A stretch of DNA of 61,265 bases from Galbibacter kalidii (GCF_026241135.1 NZ_JAPFGA010000018.1:1-61265); one strand, 5' to 3'. Positions 25,712-34,998 are shown, counted from the first letter of the stretch. Notes: generated by a model not told the origin, from the letters alone. A program made the numbers and translations.

Positions 25712-26791
25712 ATGTACTTACAAAAGTTATCGCTTATAAATTACAAAAATTTTTCGTCACAGGACTTTGAATTCGATTCAAAGATCAACTGCTTTGTGGG
25801 GCAAAACGGAATTGGAAAGACCAATACCCTGGATGCGATCTATTATCTGGCTTTCGGGAAAAGTTATTTTAATCCGATAGCTTCGCAGAACATAAAGCAC
25901 GGGGAGAACTTTTTTGTGATCGACGGGGAATTTATAAGGGACGAAAAGAACGAAAAAATAATTTGCAGCTTAAAAAAAGGGCAAAAGAAGGTCATGAAAC
26001 GCAACGGAAAGGTCTACGACAAACTTTCTGAACATGTTGGATTCATTCCTTTGGTCATTATTTCGCCGGCAGATCGCGACCTTATCATTGAAGGAAGTGA
26101 AACCCGAAGGAAATTTATTGACAGCGTTATTTCGCAAAGCAATAAGCAATACCTCAAAACGCTGATCAACTACAACAAAGTACTGGCGCAGCGCAACTCC
26201 CTTTTGAAATATTTCGCACTGAACAATACGTTCAATACGGATACACTGGAAGTCTACAACGAACAACTAAACGAATACGGAAGCGTCATTTTTAAAGAAC
26301 GTAGCGAATTCTTAGCCACCTTCAACCCGATTTTCAAAGAGCGGTATAGCGCTATTTCCGGAGGAAAAGAAGAGATTGATCTGTCATATAAAAGTCAGTT
26401 GTTCGATAAAGACCTCAAAACACTACTGGAAGAAAACCTCCAAAAAGACCGGGCTATACAATACACTTCCGTCGGGACACACAAAGACGATCTGAGCTTT
26501 GATATCGGTGGCTTTCCCATTAAAAAATTTGGAAGTCAAGGACAACAAAAATCGTTTTTGATCGCCTTGAAACTGGCACAATTCGACTTTATAAAAGTAC
26601 AGGCCGGCCACACACCCATCCTTCTTTTGGATGATATTTTTGATAAACTGGATGAAAACCGTGTCGGACACATCATCGAGTTGGTGGATAAAGACGAGTT
26701 TGGACAGATATTCATCAGCGACACCCATCCCGAACGCACGGAAAATGTGGTAAAAAAAACCCATCAATCGTATAGGATGATCCAATTATAG
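25712..26791 (+). CDS. recF: DNA replication/repair protein RecF
   Basis: SMC-like ATPase of 359 residues that binds gapped DNA and helps RecOR load RecA. Walker A is [21 protein letters not shown] at about 30-50, the ABC-type signature is [14 protein letters not shown], and Walker B is [15 protein letters not shown]. The arm region is shortened to alpha-helical segments, typical of RecF. It is divergent from the TPR gene, as in other flavobacteria. It is followed by the 337-bp inverted-repeat element. Confidence 0.95.
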   Translation: MYLQKLSLINYKNFSSQDFEFDSKINCFVGQNGIGKTNTLDAIYYLAFGKSYFNPIASQNIKHGENFFVIDGEFIRDEKNEKIICSLKKGQKKVMKRNGKVYDKLSEHVGFIPLVIISPADRDLIIEGSETRRKFIDSVISQSNKQYLKTLINYNKVLAQRNSLLKYFALNNTFNTDTLEVYNEQLNEYGSVIFKERSEFLATFNPIFKERYSAISGGKEEIDLSYKSQLFDKDLKTLLEENLQKDRAIQYTSVGTHKDDLSFDIGGFPIKKFGSQGQQKSFLIALKLAQFDFIKVQAGHTPILLLDDIFDKLDENRVGHIIELVDKDEFGQIFISDTHPERTENVVKKTHQSYRMIQL

Positions 26792-26826
26792 GAAGTACGA
26801 AGTTAGAAGTACGAAATTAGAAATAC

Positions 26827-27163
26827 GTACGTCCCTGATATAGGTTGACCATAGAATTTGAAATTTTGATTTCATTCAAGTATTGAATAATAATAAAAGT
26901 AAAAAAAACAGCTCCTCCCTTTAGACAAAGGGAGGTGGATTCAGTTTTGCGATAGCAGAACTGAAGACGGAGGGTTCTGAAATCCCAAGTCATTGGCACA
27001 AAACAAACACTTGGTGATTTAACTATAAAGCTTGGGCTTTCAAAACTCCCCTTTCTCCGCCTTAGGCGGATTCATTCCCCTCTTCATCTGAAGAGGGGAG
27101 CCGTTTGATAAATAATAAGAATATTATATATTCAAAAACGGTCAACACTAATCAGGGACGTAC
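26827..27163. mobile_element. MITE-like element with terminal inverted repeats
   Basis: The ends GTACGTCCCTGAT....GTTGACC (26827-26850) and its inverted copy (27140-27163) match at about 20 of 24 bases. The inside holds no plausible gene; it holds four small palindromes: CCTCCCTTTAGACAAAGGGAGG, CAGTTTTGCGATAGCAGAACTG, TCCGCCTTAGGCGGA and CCCCTCTTCATCTGAAGAGGGG. No target-site duplication is clear except a possible TA. Outer flanks (26790-26826 and 27164-27200) are also loosely inverted GAAGTCGGAAGT-type repeats. It fills the recF-27275 gap of about 480 bp. Confidence 0.5.
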
Positions 27164-27246
27164 CACTCCTGACTTCGGACTTCGGACTCCCGACTTCCAT
27201 CCATATCATTCACCTAAAATCAGACTACTAAATCCATATCCTTCCT

Positions 27247-27254
27247 TACCTTTG
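27247..27254 (+). promoter_or_regulatory. TAnnTTTG -7 box of lipoprotein-DUF721 pair
   Basis: TACCTTTG, 20 bases before the TTG start at 27275. Confidence 0.55.
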
Positions 27255-27274
27255 CAACATAAAAACGTAGTGCA

Positions 27275-27691
27275 TTGAAAACAAACATCCTTATTCTTAT
27301 CGGTTTTTTAACTATAGGTTGCAACACTTCAAAAGTAGAAGACCTCAATTTACTGAACGGTTATTGGGAAATCGAGAAAATGACCTTTGCTGACGGAAAA
27401 ACTAAAGAATATACCGTAAATACGGTAATCGATTTTATCAGCATGAAAAATGATTCTGTAGGAACGCGAGAAAAAGTCATGCCCCGACTGGACGGCACTT
27501 TTGTCAATATGCAAGAGTTGGAAGATTTTACGATCCGAAAAAAAGACGGTAATTACTATATGCACTACAAAAACGAACTTGACGAAAGAAGCGAAGTTTT
27601 GATCAAACTCACAAAAGACCAATTTGTGGTTTCCAATGGGGAAAATAAAACGTATTTTTATAAACGCTTTGAAAAATTTGAACTGAAATAA
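27275..27691 (+). CDS. Lipocalin-like lipoprotein
   Basis: Protein of 138 residues starting with a TTG codon at 27275; no ATG gives a better signal. The lipoprotein signal is MKTNILILIGFLTIGC (Cys16). The mature domain opens with LLNGYWEIEKMTFADGKTKEYTVN, a lipocalin-type first strand, and ends with FVVSNGENKTYFYKRFEKF. It is envelope-anchored; function unknown. Its stop overlaps the DUF721 start by one base, so translation is coupled. Confidence 0.82.
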   Translation: MKTNILILIGFLTIGCNTSKVEDLNLLNGYWEIEKMTFADGKTKEYTVNTVIDFISMKNDSVGTREKVMPRLDGTFVNMQELEDFTIRKKDGNYYMHYKNELDERSEVLIKLTKDQFVVSNGENKTYFYKRFEKFELK

Positions 27692-27990
27692 TGGTCGCAA
27701 AACGACGTAACGAATATATCTCCCTGAGTGATGCTTTAAAAGAGTTTGTCAACGAAAACAAACTGGAAAAGGGCATGGACAAGATTGATGTTCGCAACGC
27801 ATGGCAAAACTTAATGGGCAACGGCGTCAACAATTATACTACCCAAATTCAATTAAAACGGGATACCCTTTATGTCTCTTTATCTTCTTCGGTATTACGG
27901 CAAGAATTGAGTTATGGAAAAGACAAGATCATCAAAATGATCAACGAAGAATTGGGGAAAGAATTGGTGAAAAGTATTGTTTTGAGATAG
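27691..27990 (+). CDS. DUF721 domain-containing protein
   Basis: Protein of 99 residues with the DUF721 pattern: an N-terminal helix ISLSDALKEFVNENKLEKGM, the W in VRNAWQNLMG, then LYVSLSSSVLRQELSYGKDKIIKMIN. DUF721 proteins are often found next to recF or gyrase genes and are thought to bind nucleic acid; function is unproven. Here recF lies just upstream, across the MITE-like element, which supports this context. It starts at the stop codon of the lipoprotein gene. Confidence 0.88.
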   Translation: MVAKRRNEYISLSDALKEFVNENKLEKGMDKIDVRNAWQNLMGNGVNNYTTQIQLKRDTLYVSLSSSVLRQELSYGKDKIIKMINEELGKELVKSIVLR

Positions 27991-28018
27991 AAAATACTTT
28001 TAGGTTTTCATTTTAATC

Positions 28019-28099
28019 TGTCAGTCTGAGCCTGTCGAAGACTTTTTGATGTCATAGTGAAGTACACTTCGACAATGCTTCGACAAGCTCAGCATGACA
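28019..28099. repeat. Dispersed imperfect palindrome (TGTCAG...TGACA family)
   Basis: Arms 28019-28040 and 28078-28099 pair with three mismatches over 22 bases. It lies between convergent DUF721 and ndk genes and may terminate both. Confidence 0.7.
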
Positions 28100-28120
28100 A
28101 TATTTTCAGGCTCTGTGAAC

Positions 28121-28540
28121 TTAAAAAATTTCCCTTCCGGAGAAATGGAAAGCACTTTCTATAGCTGCATTTTCATCACTGTCTGAACCGTGCACCGCGT
28201 TTTCTCCTATGGAAGCAGCATACAGCTTACGGATGGTTCCTTCCGCAGCCTCTTCCGGATTGGTAGCACCTATTAAAGTCCTAAAATCGTCTACGGCATT
28301 GTCTTTTTCCAAGATAGCAGCTACGATAGGCCCGCGTGTCATAAATTCTACCAATTCGCCAAAAAACGGACGCTCTTTGTGGATTGCGTAAAATTCTTCC
28401 GCATCGCGTTTACTCAATTGCGTATATTTCATCGCAACGATCTTAAATCCCGCAGCAGTTATTTTATCAAGAATAGCCCCGATGTGTCCGTTTTCCACAG
28501 CATCAGGCTTGATCATTGTAAATGTTCTGTTTGTTGCCAT
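28121..28540 (-). CDS. ndk: Nucleoside-diphosphate kinase
   Basis: Enzyme of 139 residues that keeps NTP and dNTP pools balanced by moving the gamma-phosphate through a phospho-histidine. The start [16 protein letters not shown], the Kpn-loop region [18 protein letters not shown], and the catalytic His in [15 protein letters not shown] are all present, with the usual length. It is monocistronic with a TAnnTTTG box about 50 bases upstream. Confidence 0.97.
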   Translation of the reverse strand: MATNRTFTMIKPDAVENGHIGAILDKITAAGFKIVAMKYTQLSKRDAEEFYAIHKERPFFGELVEFMTRGPIVAAILEKDNAVDDFRTLIGATNPEEAAEGTIRKLYAASIGENAVHGSDSDENAAIESAFHFSGREIF

Positions 28541-28590
28541 TTTCTAAAATAAAATTTTGCAACCCTCCCTGGGGCTTTTTTAATTTGGCG

Positions 28591-28598
28591 CAAAAGTA
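28591..28598 (-). promoter_or_regulatory. TAnnTTTG -7 box of ndk
   Basis: The minus strand reads TACTTTTG, 50 bases before the ndk ATG. Confidence 0.55.
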
Positions 28599-28636
28599 AG
28601 GTTTTTATGTTTATTTCCTAGAAAGATTAATAAAAA

Positions 28637-29665
28637 TCAATACACCTGTTCAAACTCATTCAACACCCGATTGCCATCGCCAATCATCTGCATAATAACC
28701 CTGTGGTTTTTCATATTCAGTTTTAGAAGTCCGAAACTCTTTTCTTTGACTACATCTCCTACTCGATACGGGTTTTCTTCCGAAGTAAAAGCCTCGTAGG
28801 TATGGGTGAGTCCGCTTGATGTAAAATCAACCAGCGGATAGCTTAATTCGCTCATGTTGATCTGTGAAAATTCTGAAATATGCCGGTCACCGGACAATAA
28901 AATCACCCGTTGTGCTGAACTGTTTTTTATCATGGTAAACAGTTTTTCGACCTCTCCCGGAAAGTTCCCCCAGGTTTCAAAACCGTGTTTGTTTGACAAC
29001 ACCTGAATACTGCTCACAATAATATTGAACGCAGCAGTAGAATTGTTCAACTCGCGATGTAGCCACAACCATTGTTTTTCACCCAAGATCGTCCCTACTC
29101 CTTTTGGGTTGGGCATAAAACGTTTACCACCGTCCCCGAGGTTTTTGGTCAGCGCACTCCTGAAATAGCGTGTATCCAACACTATGATTTTTACATCCCC
29201 GGCCGGAGTATGGTATGTTTTTGAATGATAAACCCCTGCCCTGTCGCGTCTCGGATCGTTTTTGGGAACATCCATAAAATTGAGGAACAACTCTTGGGAT
29301 TCGGCCTTCTTCGGAAATTCTGCTCCGCCGTCGTTTAACCCGTAGTCGTGGTCGTCCCATGTCCCGATGACATCCATCGTCTTGGTCACCTCTTTATAAC
29401 CGTCTTGATAGCGCTGTTCTTCATAATCCCTGCGCATTTGCCGCATATCGTAGGTATCGGAATAGATATTATCGCCTCCCCACACCCAAACTGCGGGCTG
29501 GTTTTTGACAACATCATCCCAGAGGAGGTTCTCTTCATATTGCTTGTTACAAGAGCCGAAAGCAATTACAAAATCATCGCCCGACAGGCTATAGGTCTTG
29601 TGTTGGGCTGTCTTACATCCTAAACATAAGCTTATCAGCCCAAAAAGAATAAATAATTTGCGCAT
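28637..29665 (-). CDS. PhoD-like alkaline phosphatase lipoprotein
   Basis: Protein of 342 residues with a lipoprotein signal (MRKLFILFGLISLCLGC, Cys17). The metallophosphatase motifs are FGSCNKQYEE, WVWGGDNIYSD, GTWDDHDYGLNDGG and ILLSGDRHISEF, as in PhoD phosphodiesterase/alkaline phosphatases. It would act at the cell envelope on phosphomonoesters or diesters and help in phosphate supply. It has its own promoter; no Pho-box type operator was identified. Confidence 0.9.
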   Translation of the reverse strand: MRKLFILFGLISLCLGCKTAQHKTYSLSGDDFVIAFGSCNKQYEENLLWDDVVKNQPAVWVWGGDNIYSDTYDMRQMRRDYEEQRYQDGYKEVTKTMDVIGTWDDHDYGLNDGGAEFPKKAESQELFLNFMDVPKNDPRRDRAGVYHSKTYHTPAGDVKIIVLDTRYFRSALTKNLGDGGKRFMPNPKGVGTILGEKQWLWLHRELNNSTAAFNIIVSSIQVLSNKHGFETWGNFPGEVEKLFTMIKNSSAQRVILLSGDRHISEFSQINMSELSYPLVDFTSSGLTHTYEAFTSEENPYRVGDVVKEKSFGLLKLNMKNHRVIMQMIGDGNRVLNEFEQVY

Positions 29666-29685
29666 AGGTATTAATCTGTTCCTTA

Positions 29686-29693
29686 CAAAGATA
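29686..29693 (-). promoter_or_regulatory. TAnnTTTG -7 box of the PhoD-like gene
   Basis: The minus strand reads TATCTTTG, 20 bases before the ATG at 29665. Confidence 0.6.
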
Positions 29694-29751
29694 GTATAAG
29701 TTTGGATGAACCAAATTTAAAAAATTGATAAATATACTTGCTGGATACATG

Positions 29752-30927
29752 TTAATTCTTGCGCCACTTTTTGGTAAGTTCAAAAACCTGATCGAGGATT
29801 TTCTGCTCTTCATCATTAAATTCAACTCCCCTGCGCTCCATCATGGCTTTTGCGGTTTGATATGCCTTTTGTGGTTTGTAGGTCGTGAATCCTGAAGCTC
29901 CTCCCCAGCTGAAACTCGGAATGAAATTTCGCGGATAACCACTTCCGAAGATATTGGCGTTCACCCCTACCACGGTTCCTGTATTGAACATGGTATTGAT
30001 TCCGCATTTGCTGTGATCACCCATCATGAGTCCGCAAAACTGCCTGCCCGTCTCGGCAAAAGATTTGGTTTCATAACTCCACAAACGCACCGGACCATAA
30101 TCATTTTTCAAATTTGATGTATTGGTATCGGCACCGATATTACACCATTCTCCCAAAACGGAATTCCCTAAAAATCCGTCATGTCCTTTATTGGAATTGG
30201 CAAACAAAACCGAATTGTTGACCTCGCCCCCTATTTTAGAGCCTGGACCTATAGTTGTCGGGCCGTAAATACGTGCCCCCATTTTTACGATAGCATTTTC
30301 CCCCAAAGAAAATCCACCACGGATATTACTCCCCTCCAACACCAAGGAATCTTTCCCCAGATAGATAGGTCCGTTTGAGGCGTTAAGCGTACAAAACTCT
30401 ATCGTTACACCTTCTTCCAGGAATATATTTTCCGGGGCAATCACATTATTGCTGCTCGGCAAAGGCTGACTCTCCCTTCCTTTGGTTATCAAGTCAAAAT
30501 CAGATTCCAAAGCTTCTCCGTTCTTGGAAAAAATGTCCCAGGTATGCTGGATTTGAACACACTCCCCTTCATATTCAATAGCTTTATATTTCTTCAAATC
30601 CACTTCTTCTTGGGCATCAGTAGTAAAAAAAGCTATTACTTCCTCATCATAAAAAATAGCTTGTTCGGGTTTCAAGCCTTTTATCTGTTCAACCAAGTCT
30701 TCATTCGGTAAAAAAGAAGCGTTGATCATCACATTCTCTTCCATTTCCACCATGGGGTATTTGTCCGAAAGATAATCTTCAGTAATGGTTGTTGTGGTAT
30801 AGCCCAAGTGCTTCTCCCATTTCTCCCTGATCGTCAAGATCCCTATACGGATATCGGCTACAGGCCTTGTATATGTAAAAGGAAGTAAGGCATTGCGGGA
30901 AGGACCATCAAAAAGAATAAAGTTCAT
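29752..30927 (-). CDS. GlmU-family sugar nucleotidyltransferase-like protein
   Basis: Protein of 391 residues. The N-terminal half replaces the normal nucleotidyltransferase G-rich loop with NFILFDGPSRNALLPFTYTRPVADIRIG; the C-terminal half is a left-handed beta-helix of hexapeptide repeats (VLEGSNIRGGFSLGENAIVKMGARIYG, then TTIGPGSKIGGEV). It is a GlmU-like protein widespread in Bacteroidota and often labelled glucose-1-phosphate thymidylyltransferase; the altered N-terminal motif makes real substrate uncertain. It probably belongs to envelope sugar metabolism. Confidence 0.82.
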   Translation of the reverse strand: MNFILFDGPSRNALLPFTYTRPVADIRIGILTIREKWEKHLGYTTTTITEDYLSDKYPMVEMEENVMINASFLPNEDLVEQIKGLKPEQAIFYDEEVIAFFTTDAQEEVDLKKYKAIEYEGECVQIQHTWDIFSKNGEALESDFDLITKGRESQPLPSSNNVIAPENIFLEEGVTIEFCTLNASNGPIYLGKDSLVLEGSNIRGGFSLGENAIVKMGARIYGPTTIGPGSKIGGEVNNSVLFANSNKGHDGFLGNSVLGEWCNIGADTNTSNLKNDYGPVRLWSYETKSFAETGRQFCGLMMGDHSKCGINTMFNTGTVVGVNANIFGSGYPRNFIPSFSWGGASGFTTYKPQKAYQTAKAMMERRGVEFNDEEQKILDQVFELTKKWRKN

Positions 30928-31038
30928 AGCACATGATTTTTGAGTTTAAAGATAACTGAATGTTCATAATTCCTGAAAAGATTGCGTTATAAAAAATAAT
31001 TCATAGACAAACTACCTCATCAACTTTCGAAAACAAAA

Positions 31039-31064
31039 AAACCCCTGATAAAAATCAGAGGTTT
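31039..31064 (-). terminator. Terminator of rpmE2
   Basis: Stem AAACCCCTGAT/ATCAGAGGTTT with one mismatch and a 4-base loop; on the minus strand it is followed by a run of seven T. Confidence 0.75.
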
Positions 31065-31086
31065 TGAATCGAAACGGGTAAGTTTC

Positions 31087-31338
31087 TTATTTTTTGAACT
31101 TCTTGTATTTGTTTTTGAACTTATCGATACGTCCGGCAGTATCAACCAATTTGGATTTACCGGTATAGTAAGGATGCGATGATCTGGAAATCTCCAATTT
31201 AATCAGAGGATATTCCACACCGTCAACTTCCATCGTCTCTTTAGTCTCTGCCGTAGATTTTGTGATAAAAACATCATCGTTTGACATGTCTTTAAAAGCC
31301 ACTAATCTGTAATTTTCCGGATGTATACCTTTTTTCAT
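31087..31338 (-). CDS. rpmE2: 50S ribosomal protein L31 type B
   Basis: Ribosomal protein of 83 residues. It begins MKKGIHPENYRLVAFKDMSN and has ISRSSHPYYTGKSKLVDTAGRIDKF, the L31 signature. The zinc-binding cysteines of type A are absent, so this is the type B (zinc-independent) form, which does not need zinc. No second L31 is in the window. It has its own TAnnTTTG promoter and terminator. Confidence 0.97.
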   Translation of the reverse strand: MKKGIHPENYRLVAFKDMSNDDVFITKSTAETKETMEVDGVEYPLIKLEISRSSHPYYTGKSKLVDTAGRIDKFKNKYKKFKK

Positions 31339-31376
31339 CGCCTTAATATTTTAAACTTCAGAATTTTTTCGAGGTG

Positions 31377-31384
31377 CAAATTTA
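31377..31384 (-). promoter_or_regulatory. TAnnTTTG -7 box of rpmE2
   Basis: The minus strand reads TAAATTTG, 38 bases before the ATG at 31338. Confidence 0.55.
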
Positions 31385-31516
31385 TATAATTATTTTAGAT
31401 TACCAATAGTTTTACACCAAAAAAACGGAAGTATTTTTTTATTTGCCAATGTTGTAACAAATATACAGGAATATCTACTAATTTTATATAAAACTAATTC
31501 AACTATATAAGAAATC

Positions 31517-32041
31517 ATGGAAAACACTCAACAACCAACAACGAAAAAATATGCATTGAACTACGGTCTCCTGATTGGAGGAGTTGGTATCATCTTTAGC
31601 CTAATGCTGCATTTTATGGATATGCAATACGATCAAAGTGCAGGCAAAACAATTATTTCTACATTGATTTTGGTCGTGCTTGTCGTCTTGGCTATCTATC
31701 AATTCAAAAAAGCCAATGGAGGTCTTCTTTCACTTGGTGACGCTTTAAAAGTAGGAATGGGGGCTGCCGCTATCGCCGCCTTGATTACCGTTCTCTACCT
31801 TTTATTGTATGTCAATGTAATCGATCCGGATTTTCATGAAAAAGTAGCAGAAATGAGCCGGGCAGGGATGCTGAAAAACAACCCTGAAATGAGCCAAGAA
31901 CAAATGGATCAAACTATAGAAATGCAACAAAAATTCTTTTGGGTTACATATCCGGTAGTTTTAATCCTTAATATTTTTGTAGGTTTTGTAGTATCATTGA
32001 TTACCGGGCTTATTATGAAAAAATCCGATCAGCAACTCTAA
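31517..32041 (+). CDS. DUF4199 family membrane protein
   Basis: Membrane protein of 174 residues with four helices (LLIGGVGIIFSLMLHF, TLILVVLVVLAIYQF, AAIAALITVLYLLLYV, VVLILNIFVGFVVSLITGL) and the DUF4199 loop QFKKANGGLLSLGDALKVGMG. The loop between helices 3 and 4 is rich in Met and Gln. Function unknown. In flavobacteria this gene commonly precedes a DPM-like glycosyltransferase, as here, 74 bp downstream, suggesting joint work on lipid-linked sugars. Confidence 0.88.
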   Translation: MENTQQPTTKKYALNYGLLIGGVGIIFSLMLHFMDMQYDQSAGKTIISTLILVVLVVLAIYQFKKANGGLLSLGDALKVGMGAAAIAALITVLYLLLYVNVIDPDFHEKVAEMSRAGMLKNNPEMSQEQMDQTIEMQQKFFWVTYPVVLILNIFVGFVVSLITGLIMKKSDQQL

Positions 32042-32079
32042 TTTAGCTACAGAATCTCCCAATAAACAGGGATAATTTA

Positions 32080-32087
32080 TATCTTTG
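32080..32087 (+). promoter_or_regulatory. TAnnTTTG -7 box of the glycosyltransferase gene
   Basis: TATCTTTG, 28 bases before the ATG at 32116. Confidence 0.55.
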
Positions 32088-32115
32088 ATTTCTATTTATT
32101 AGTGATCAAGCATTC

Positions 32116-33081
32116 ATGGATATATCAGTAGTAATACCACTACTCAACGAACAAGAGTCTTTAAAGGAATTACATGATTGGATTGCAGACGTAATGCAAT
32201 CCAATCATTTTTCTTATGAAATTATCTTTATCGACGATGGAAGTACAGACGACTCTTGGGAGCTTATCCAATACTTATCCACAAAAAATAAAGCCGTAAA
32301 AGGCATCCGATTTTTAAAGAATTTCGGGAAATCGCAAGCCTTGCATGCGGGATTTGATATGGCTCAAGGCGATGTGGTGATCACCATGGATGCCGACCTG
32401 CAGGACAATCCGGAAGAAATCCCTGGATTATATCAACATATTAAAAACAACAATGCCGATCTCGTTTCGGGATGGAAAAAAGTGCGGTACGACTCGGTTC
32501 TTACCAAAAACCTGCCTTCAAAACTTTTTAATTGGGCAGCGAGAAAAACATCGAGGGTATCCCTGCACGATTTTAACTGCGGATTGAAAGCCTACCGAAA
32601 AGAGGTGGTAAAAAACATAGATGTTCATGGTGAAATGCACCGCTATATCCCCGTATTGGTGAAAAATGCCGGATTTTCAAAAATTGAAGAGAAAGTAGTG
32701 CAACACCAAGCCCGGAAATACGGAAAGACCAAATTTGGGATGGAACGCTTTATCAACGGTTTTCTGGATCTTATCACCATTTGGTTTATCTCTAAATTCG
32801 GAAGGCGTCCCATGCACCTTTTTGGTGCCCTTGGCGTACTTATGTTCATAGTAGGATTTGGATTTGCTGCCTATCTGGGTGTCGATAAGCTCTTTATTAA
32901 TCCCTACGGAAGACTTATTACCCAAAAACCACAATTTTTTATCGCACTTACCGCTATGATCATCGGTACACAATTTTTTATGGCAGGATTTTTAGGGGAA
33001 CTCATTTTGCGTTTCAAACGCCATGAAAAACGATATAAAGTTTCTGAAACCATCAACTTATACAGTGAAAAATTGAATTAA
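32116..33081 (+). CDS. Family 2 glycosyltransferase, dolichyl-phosphate mannosyltransferase-like
   Basis: Protein of 321 residues with a GT2 GT-A domain (1-215) and two C-terminal helices (FGALGVLMFIVGFGFAAYL, FIALTAMIIGTQFFMAGFL). Motifs: ISVVIPLLNEQESL, FIDDGSTDDSW, TMDADLQDNPEEIP (DxD metal site), NCGLKAYRKEV and the QHQARKYGKTKFG acceptor loop. Such enzymes move a sugar from a nucleotide donor to undecaprenyl phosphate or similar carrier at the membrane. It is followed 42 bp later by phosphoglucomutase, which could supply the donor. Confidence 0.9.
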   Translation: MDISVVIPLLNEQESLKELHDWIADVMQSNHFSYEIIFIDDGSTDDSWELIQYLSTKNKAVKGIRFLKNFGKSQALHAGFDMAQGDVVITMDADLQDNPEEIPGLYQHIKNNNADLVSGWKKVRYDSVLTKNLPSKLFNWAARKTSRVSLHDFNCGLKAYRKEVVKNIDVHGEMHRYIPVLVKNAGFSKIEEKVVQHQARKYGKTKFGMERFINGFLDLITIWFISKFGRRPMHLFGALGVLMFIVGFGFAAYLGVDKLFINPYGRLITQKPQFFIALTAMIIGTQFFMAGFLGELILRFKRHEKRYKVSETINLYSEKLN

Positions 33082-33123
33082 AAGCGTCAGTTGCTTAACT
33101 TATACAAAAATACAACACAGATC

Positions 33124-34842
33124 ATGACAGCAGAGGACATTACCACAAAAGCAAAAGGTTGGTTAACCGATTTTTTTGATGCTGAAACCAAAAAAGAAGT
33201 ACAAAACCTCATCGATAACAAACCTGAAGAACTCAAAGAAAGTTTTTATAAAAACCTTGAATTCGGAACCGGAGGTATGCGTGGAATCATGGGAGTCGGC
33301 TCCAACAGGATCAACAAATACACACTGGGGAAAAACACACAAGGACTTAGCAATTACCTTCAAAAAATATATCCGGACAAAGAGCTTAAGGTTGCCATTG
33401 CCTACGATTGCCGTCACAACAGTGACACGTTGGCAAAAGTGGTGGCCGATGTCTTTGCAGCCAACGGAATCAAAGTGTTTTTATTTTCTGAACTGCGTCC
33501 GACTCCGGAGCTTTCCTTTGCTGTAAAACACTTGGATTGCCAATGTGGAATTGTACTTACTGCTTCCCATAACCCACCTGAATACAATGGATATAAAGTA
33601 TATTGGACAGACGGCGGACAAATAGTACCTCCGCAAGATTATGAGATCATCAACGAGATTGAAGCACTTTCTTTTGAGGATATTAAATTTGATGCAGACC
33701 AAAGTAAGATGCAATATATCGACAAAGATGTCGACGAAGCTTTTATCACAGCCTCTGTTGAAAACGGAAACTTCAACACTCCCGGAAAAGACGATTTTTC
33801 TATTGTTTTCACTTCCCTTCACGGGACATCCATCACGCTTATGCCTGAAGTCTTAAAACGTGCCGGATACAAGAATGTTCATGTTGTAGAAGAACAAGCC
33901 AAACCCGATGGCAGTTTCCCTACCGTTATATCCCCCAACCCGGAAGAACCTGAAGCCTTGGCTATGGCTTTGAAGAAAGCGGAGGAATTAAAAGCCGATA
34001 TGGTTATCGGTACCGATCCCGATAGCGATCGCCTTGGAATAGCCGTAAGAAACAACGAAGGAGAAATGACACTGCTTAACGGGAATCAAACTATGGTGCT
34101 TATGACCCGTTTTCTGCTGGAGAAATGGAAAAACGCAGACCGCATCAATGGCAACCAATTTATTGCCTCTACCATCGTTTCCACGCCGATGATGAAAGTG
34201 CTCGCAAAAAATTACGATGTGGAATATATGGAAGCCCTAACCGGATTCAAATGGATTGCAAAAATGGTCAAGGATTTCCCCAACAAACAATTTATAGGTG
34301 GTGGTGAAGAGAGTTTCGGATATATGGTAGGTGATTTTGTAAGGGATAAAGATGCCGTAACCGCATCGCTTCTAGCTTGTGAAATAGCCGCAAATGCAAA
34401 AGCTAGTGGAAGTTCGTTTTACAAGCAACTGTTGCAATGTTATGAAGAATTCGGACTGTACAAGGAAAAATTGATCTCACTGGTCAAAAAAGGTATCAGT
34501 GGTGCTGATGAGATCAAACAGATGATGATCGACCTCAGGGAAAATCCGATTGCGGAAATTGACGGTGCCAAAGTTAATTATGTAGAAGACTACCAGAGTT
34601 CAACCCGCAAAAATATGCTTACGGGCGATAAGGAAACCATTAGTATTCCAAAAGCGAACGTACTGATCTATTATACTGAAGACGGCACAAAAATAGCCGC
34701 CAGACCCAGTGGAACAGAACCTAAAATAAAATTCTATTTCAGTGTTAAGGGTGAAATAAGCAACACAGCCGATTACGACCATGAAGCTTCTAAACTGGAT
34801 GCGAAGATCGATCGTATTATCGACGAACTGAAATTGAAATAA
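33124..34842 (+). CDS. Phosphoglucomutase/phosphomannomutase family protein
   Basis: Phospho-sugar mutase of 572 residues from the ATG at 33124 (MTAEDITTKAK); an upstream Met would sit inside the leader. All four family motifs are visible: TASHNPPEYNGYK (phosphoserine loop), GTDPDSDRLGIA (Mg2+ loop), GGGEESFGYMVGD (sugar loop) and RPSGTEPKIKFY (phosphate loop). It interconverts hexose 1- and 6-phosphates for nucleotide-sugar and glycogen metabolism. It lies 42 bp after the glycosyltransferase gene and is probably co-transcribed. Confidence 0.94.
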   Translation: MTAEDITTKAKGWLTDFFDAETKKEVQNLIDNKPEELKESFYKNLEFGTGGMRGIMGVGSNRINKYTLGKNTQGLSNYLQKIYPDKELKVAIAYDCRHNSDTLAKVVADVFAANGIKVFLFSELRPTPELSFAVKHLDCQCGIVLTASHNPPEYNGYKVYWTDGGQIVPPQDYEIINEIEALSFEDIKFDADQSKMQYIDKDVDEAFITASVENGNFNTPGKDDFSIVFTSLHGTSITLMPEVLKRAGYKNVHVVEEQAKPDGSFPTVISPNPEEPEALAMALKKAEELKADMVIGTDPDSDRLGIAVRNNEGEMTLLNGNQTMVLMTRFLLEKWKNADRINGNQFIASTIVSTPMMKVLAKNYDVEYMEALTGFKWIAKMVKDFPNKQFIGGGEESFGYMVGDFVRDKDAVTASLLACEIAANAKASGSSFYKQLLQCYEEFGLYKEKLISLVKKGISGADEIKQMMIDLRENPIAEIDGAKVNYVEDYQSSTRKNMLTGDKETISIPKANVLIYYTEDGTKIAARPSGTEPKIKFYFSVKGEISNTADYDHEASKLDAKIDRIIDELKLK

Positions 34843-34851
34843 CAAACAGTT

Positions 34852-34920
34852 TGTCAGGTTGAGCCTGTCAAAACATCATCAGGATATGGTTTAACACACT
34901 TCGACAGGCTCAGCGTGACA
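34852..34920. repeat. Dispersed imperfect palindrome
   Basis: Arms 34852-34870 and 34900-34920, the same family as 100-172 and 28019-28099. It lies directly after the phosphoglucomutase stop and may end that transcript. Confidence 0.65.
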
Positions 34921-34940
34921 TCGACATAAATTTATAGCCC

Positions 34941-34948
34941 TATCTTTG
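34941..34948 (+). promoter_or_regulatory. TAnnTTTG -7 box of the ABC exporter gene
   Basis: TATCTTTG, 50 bases before the ATG at 34999. Confidence 0.55.
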
Positions 34949-34998
34949 CTAAATTCTTTAACCGTACATTCACATCAAAACATATCATAGCCTAGTTA

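Noticed and set aside
26817-26999. 60-codon minus-strand frame
   Set aside because: It is the translation of the MITE-like element and its palindromes (CLKGG-type strings that recur as false genes).
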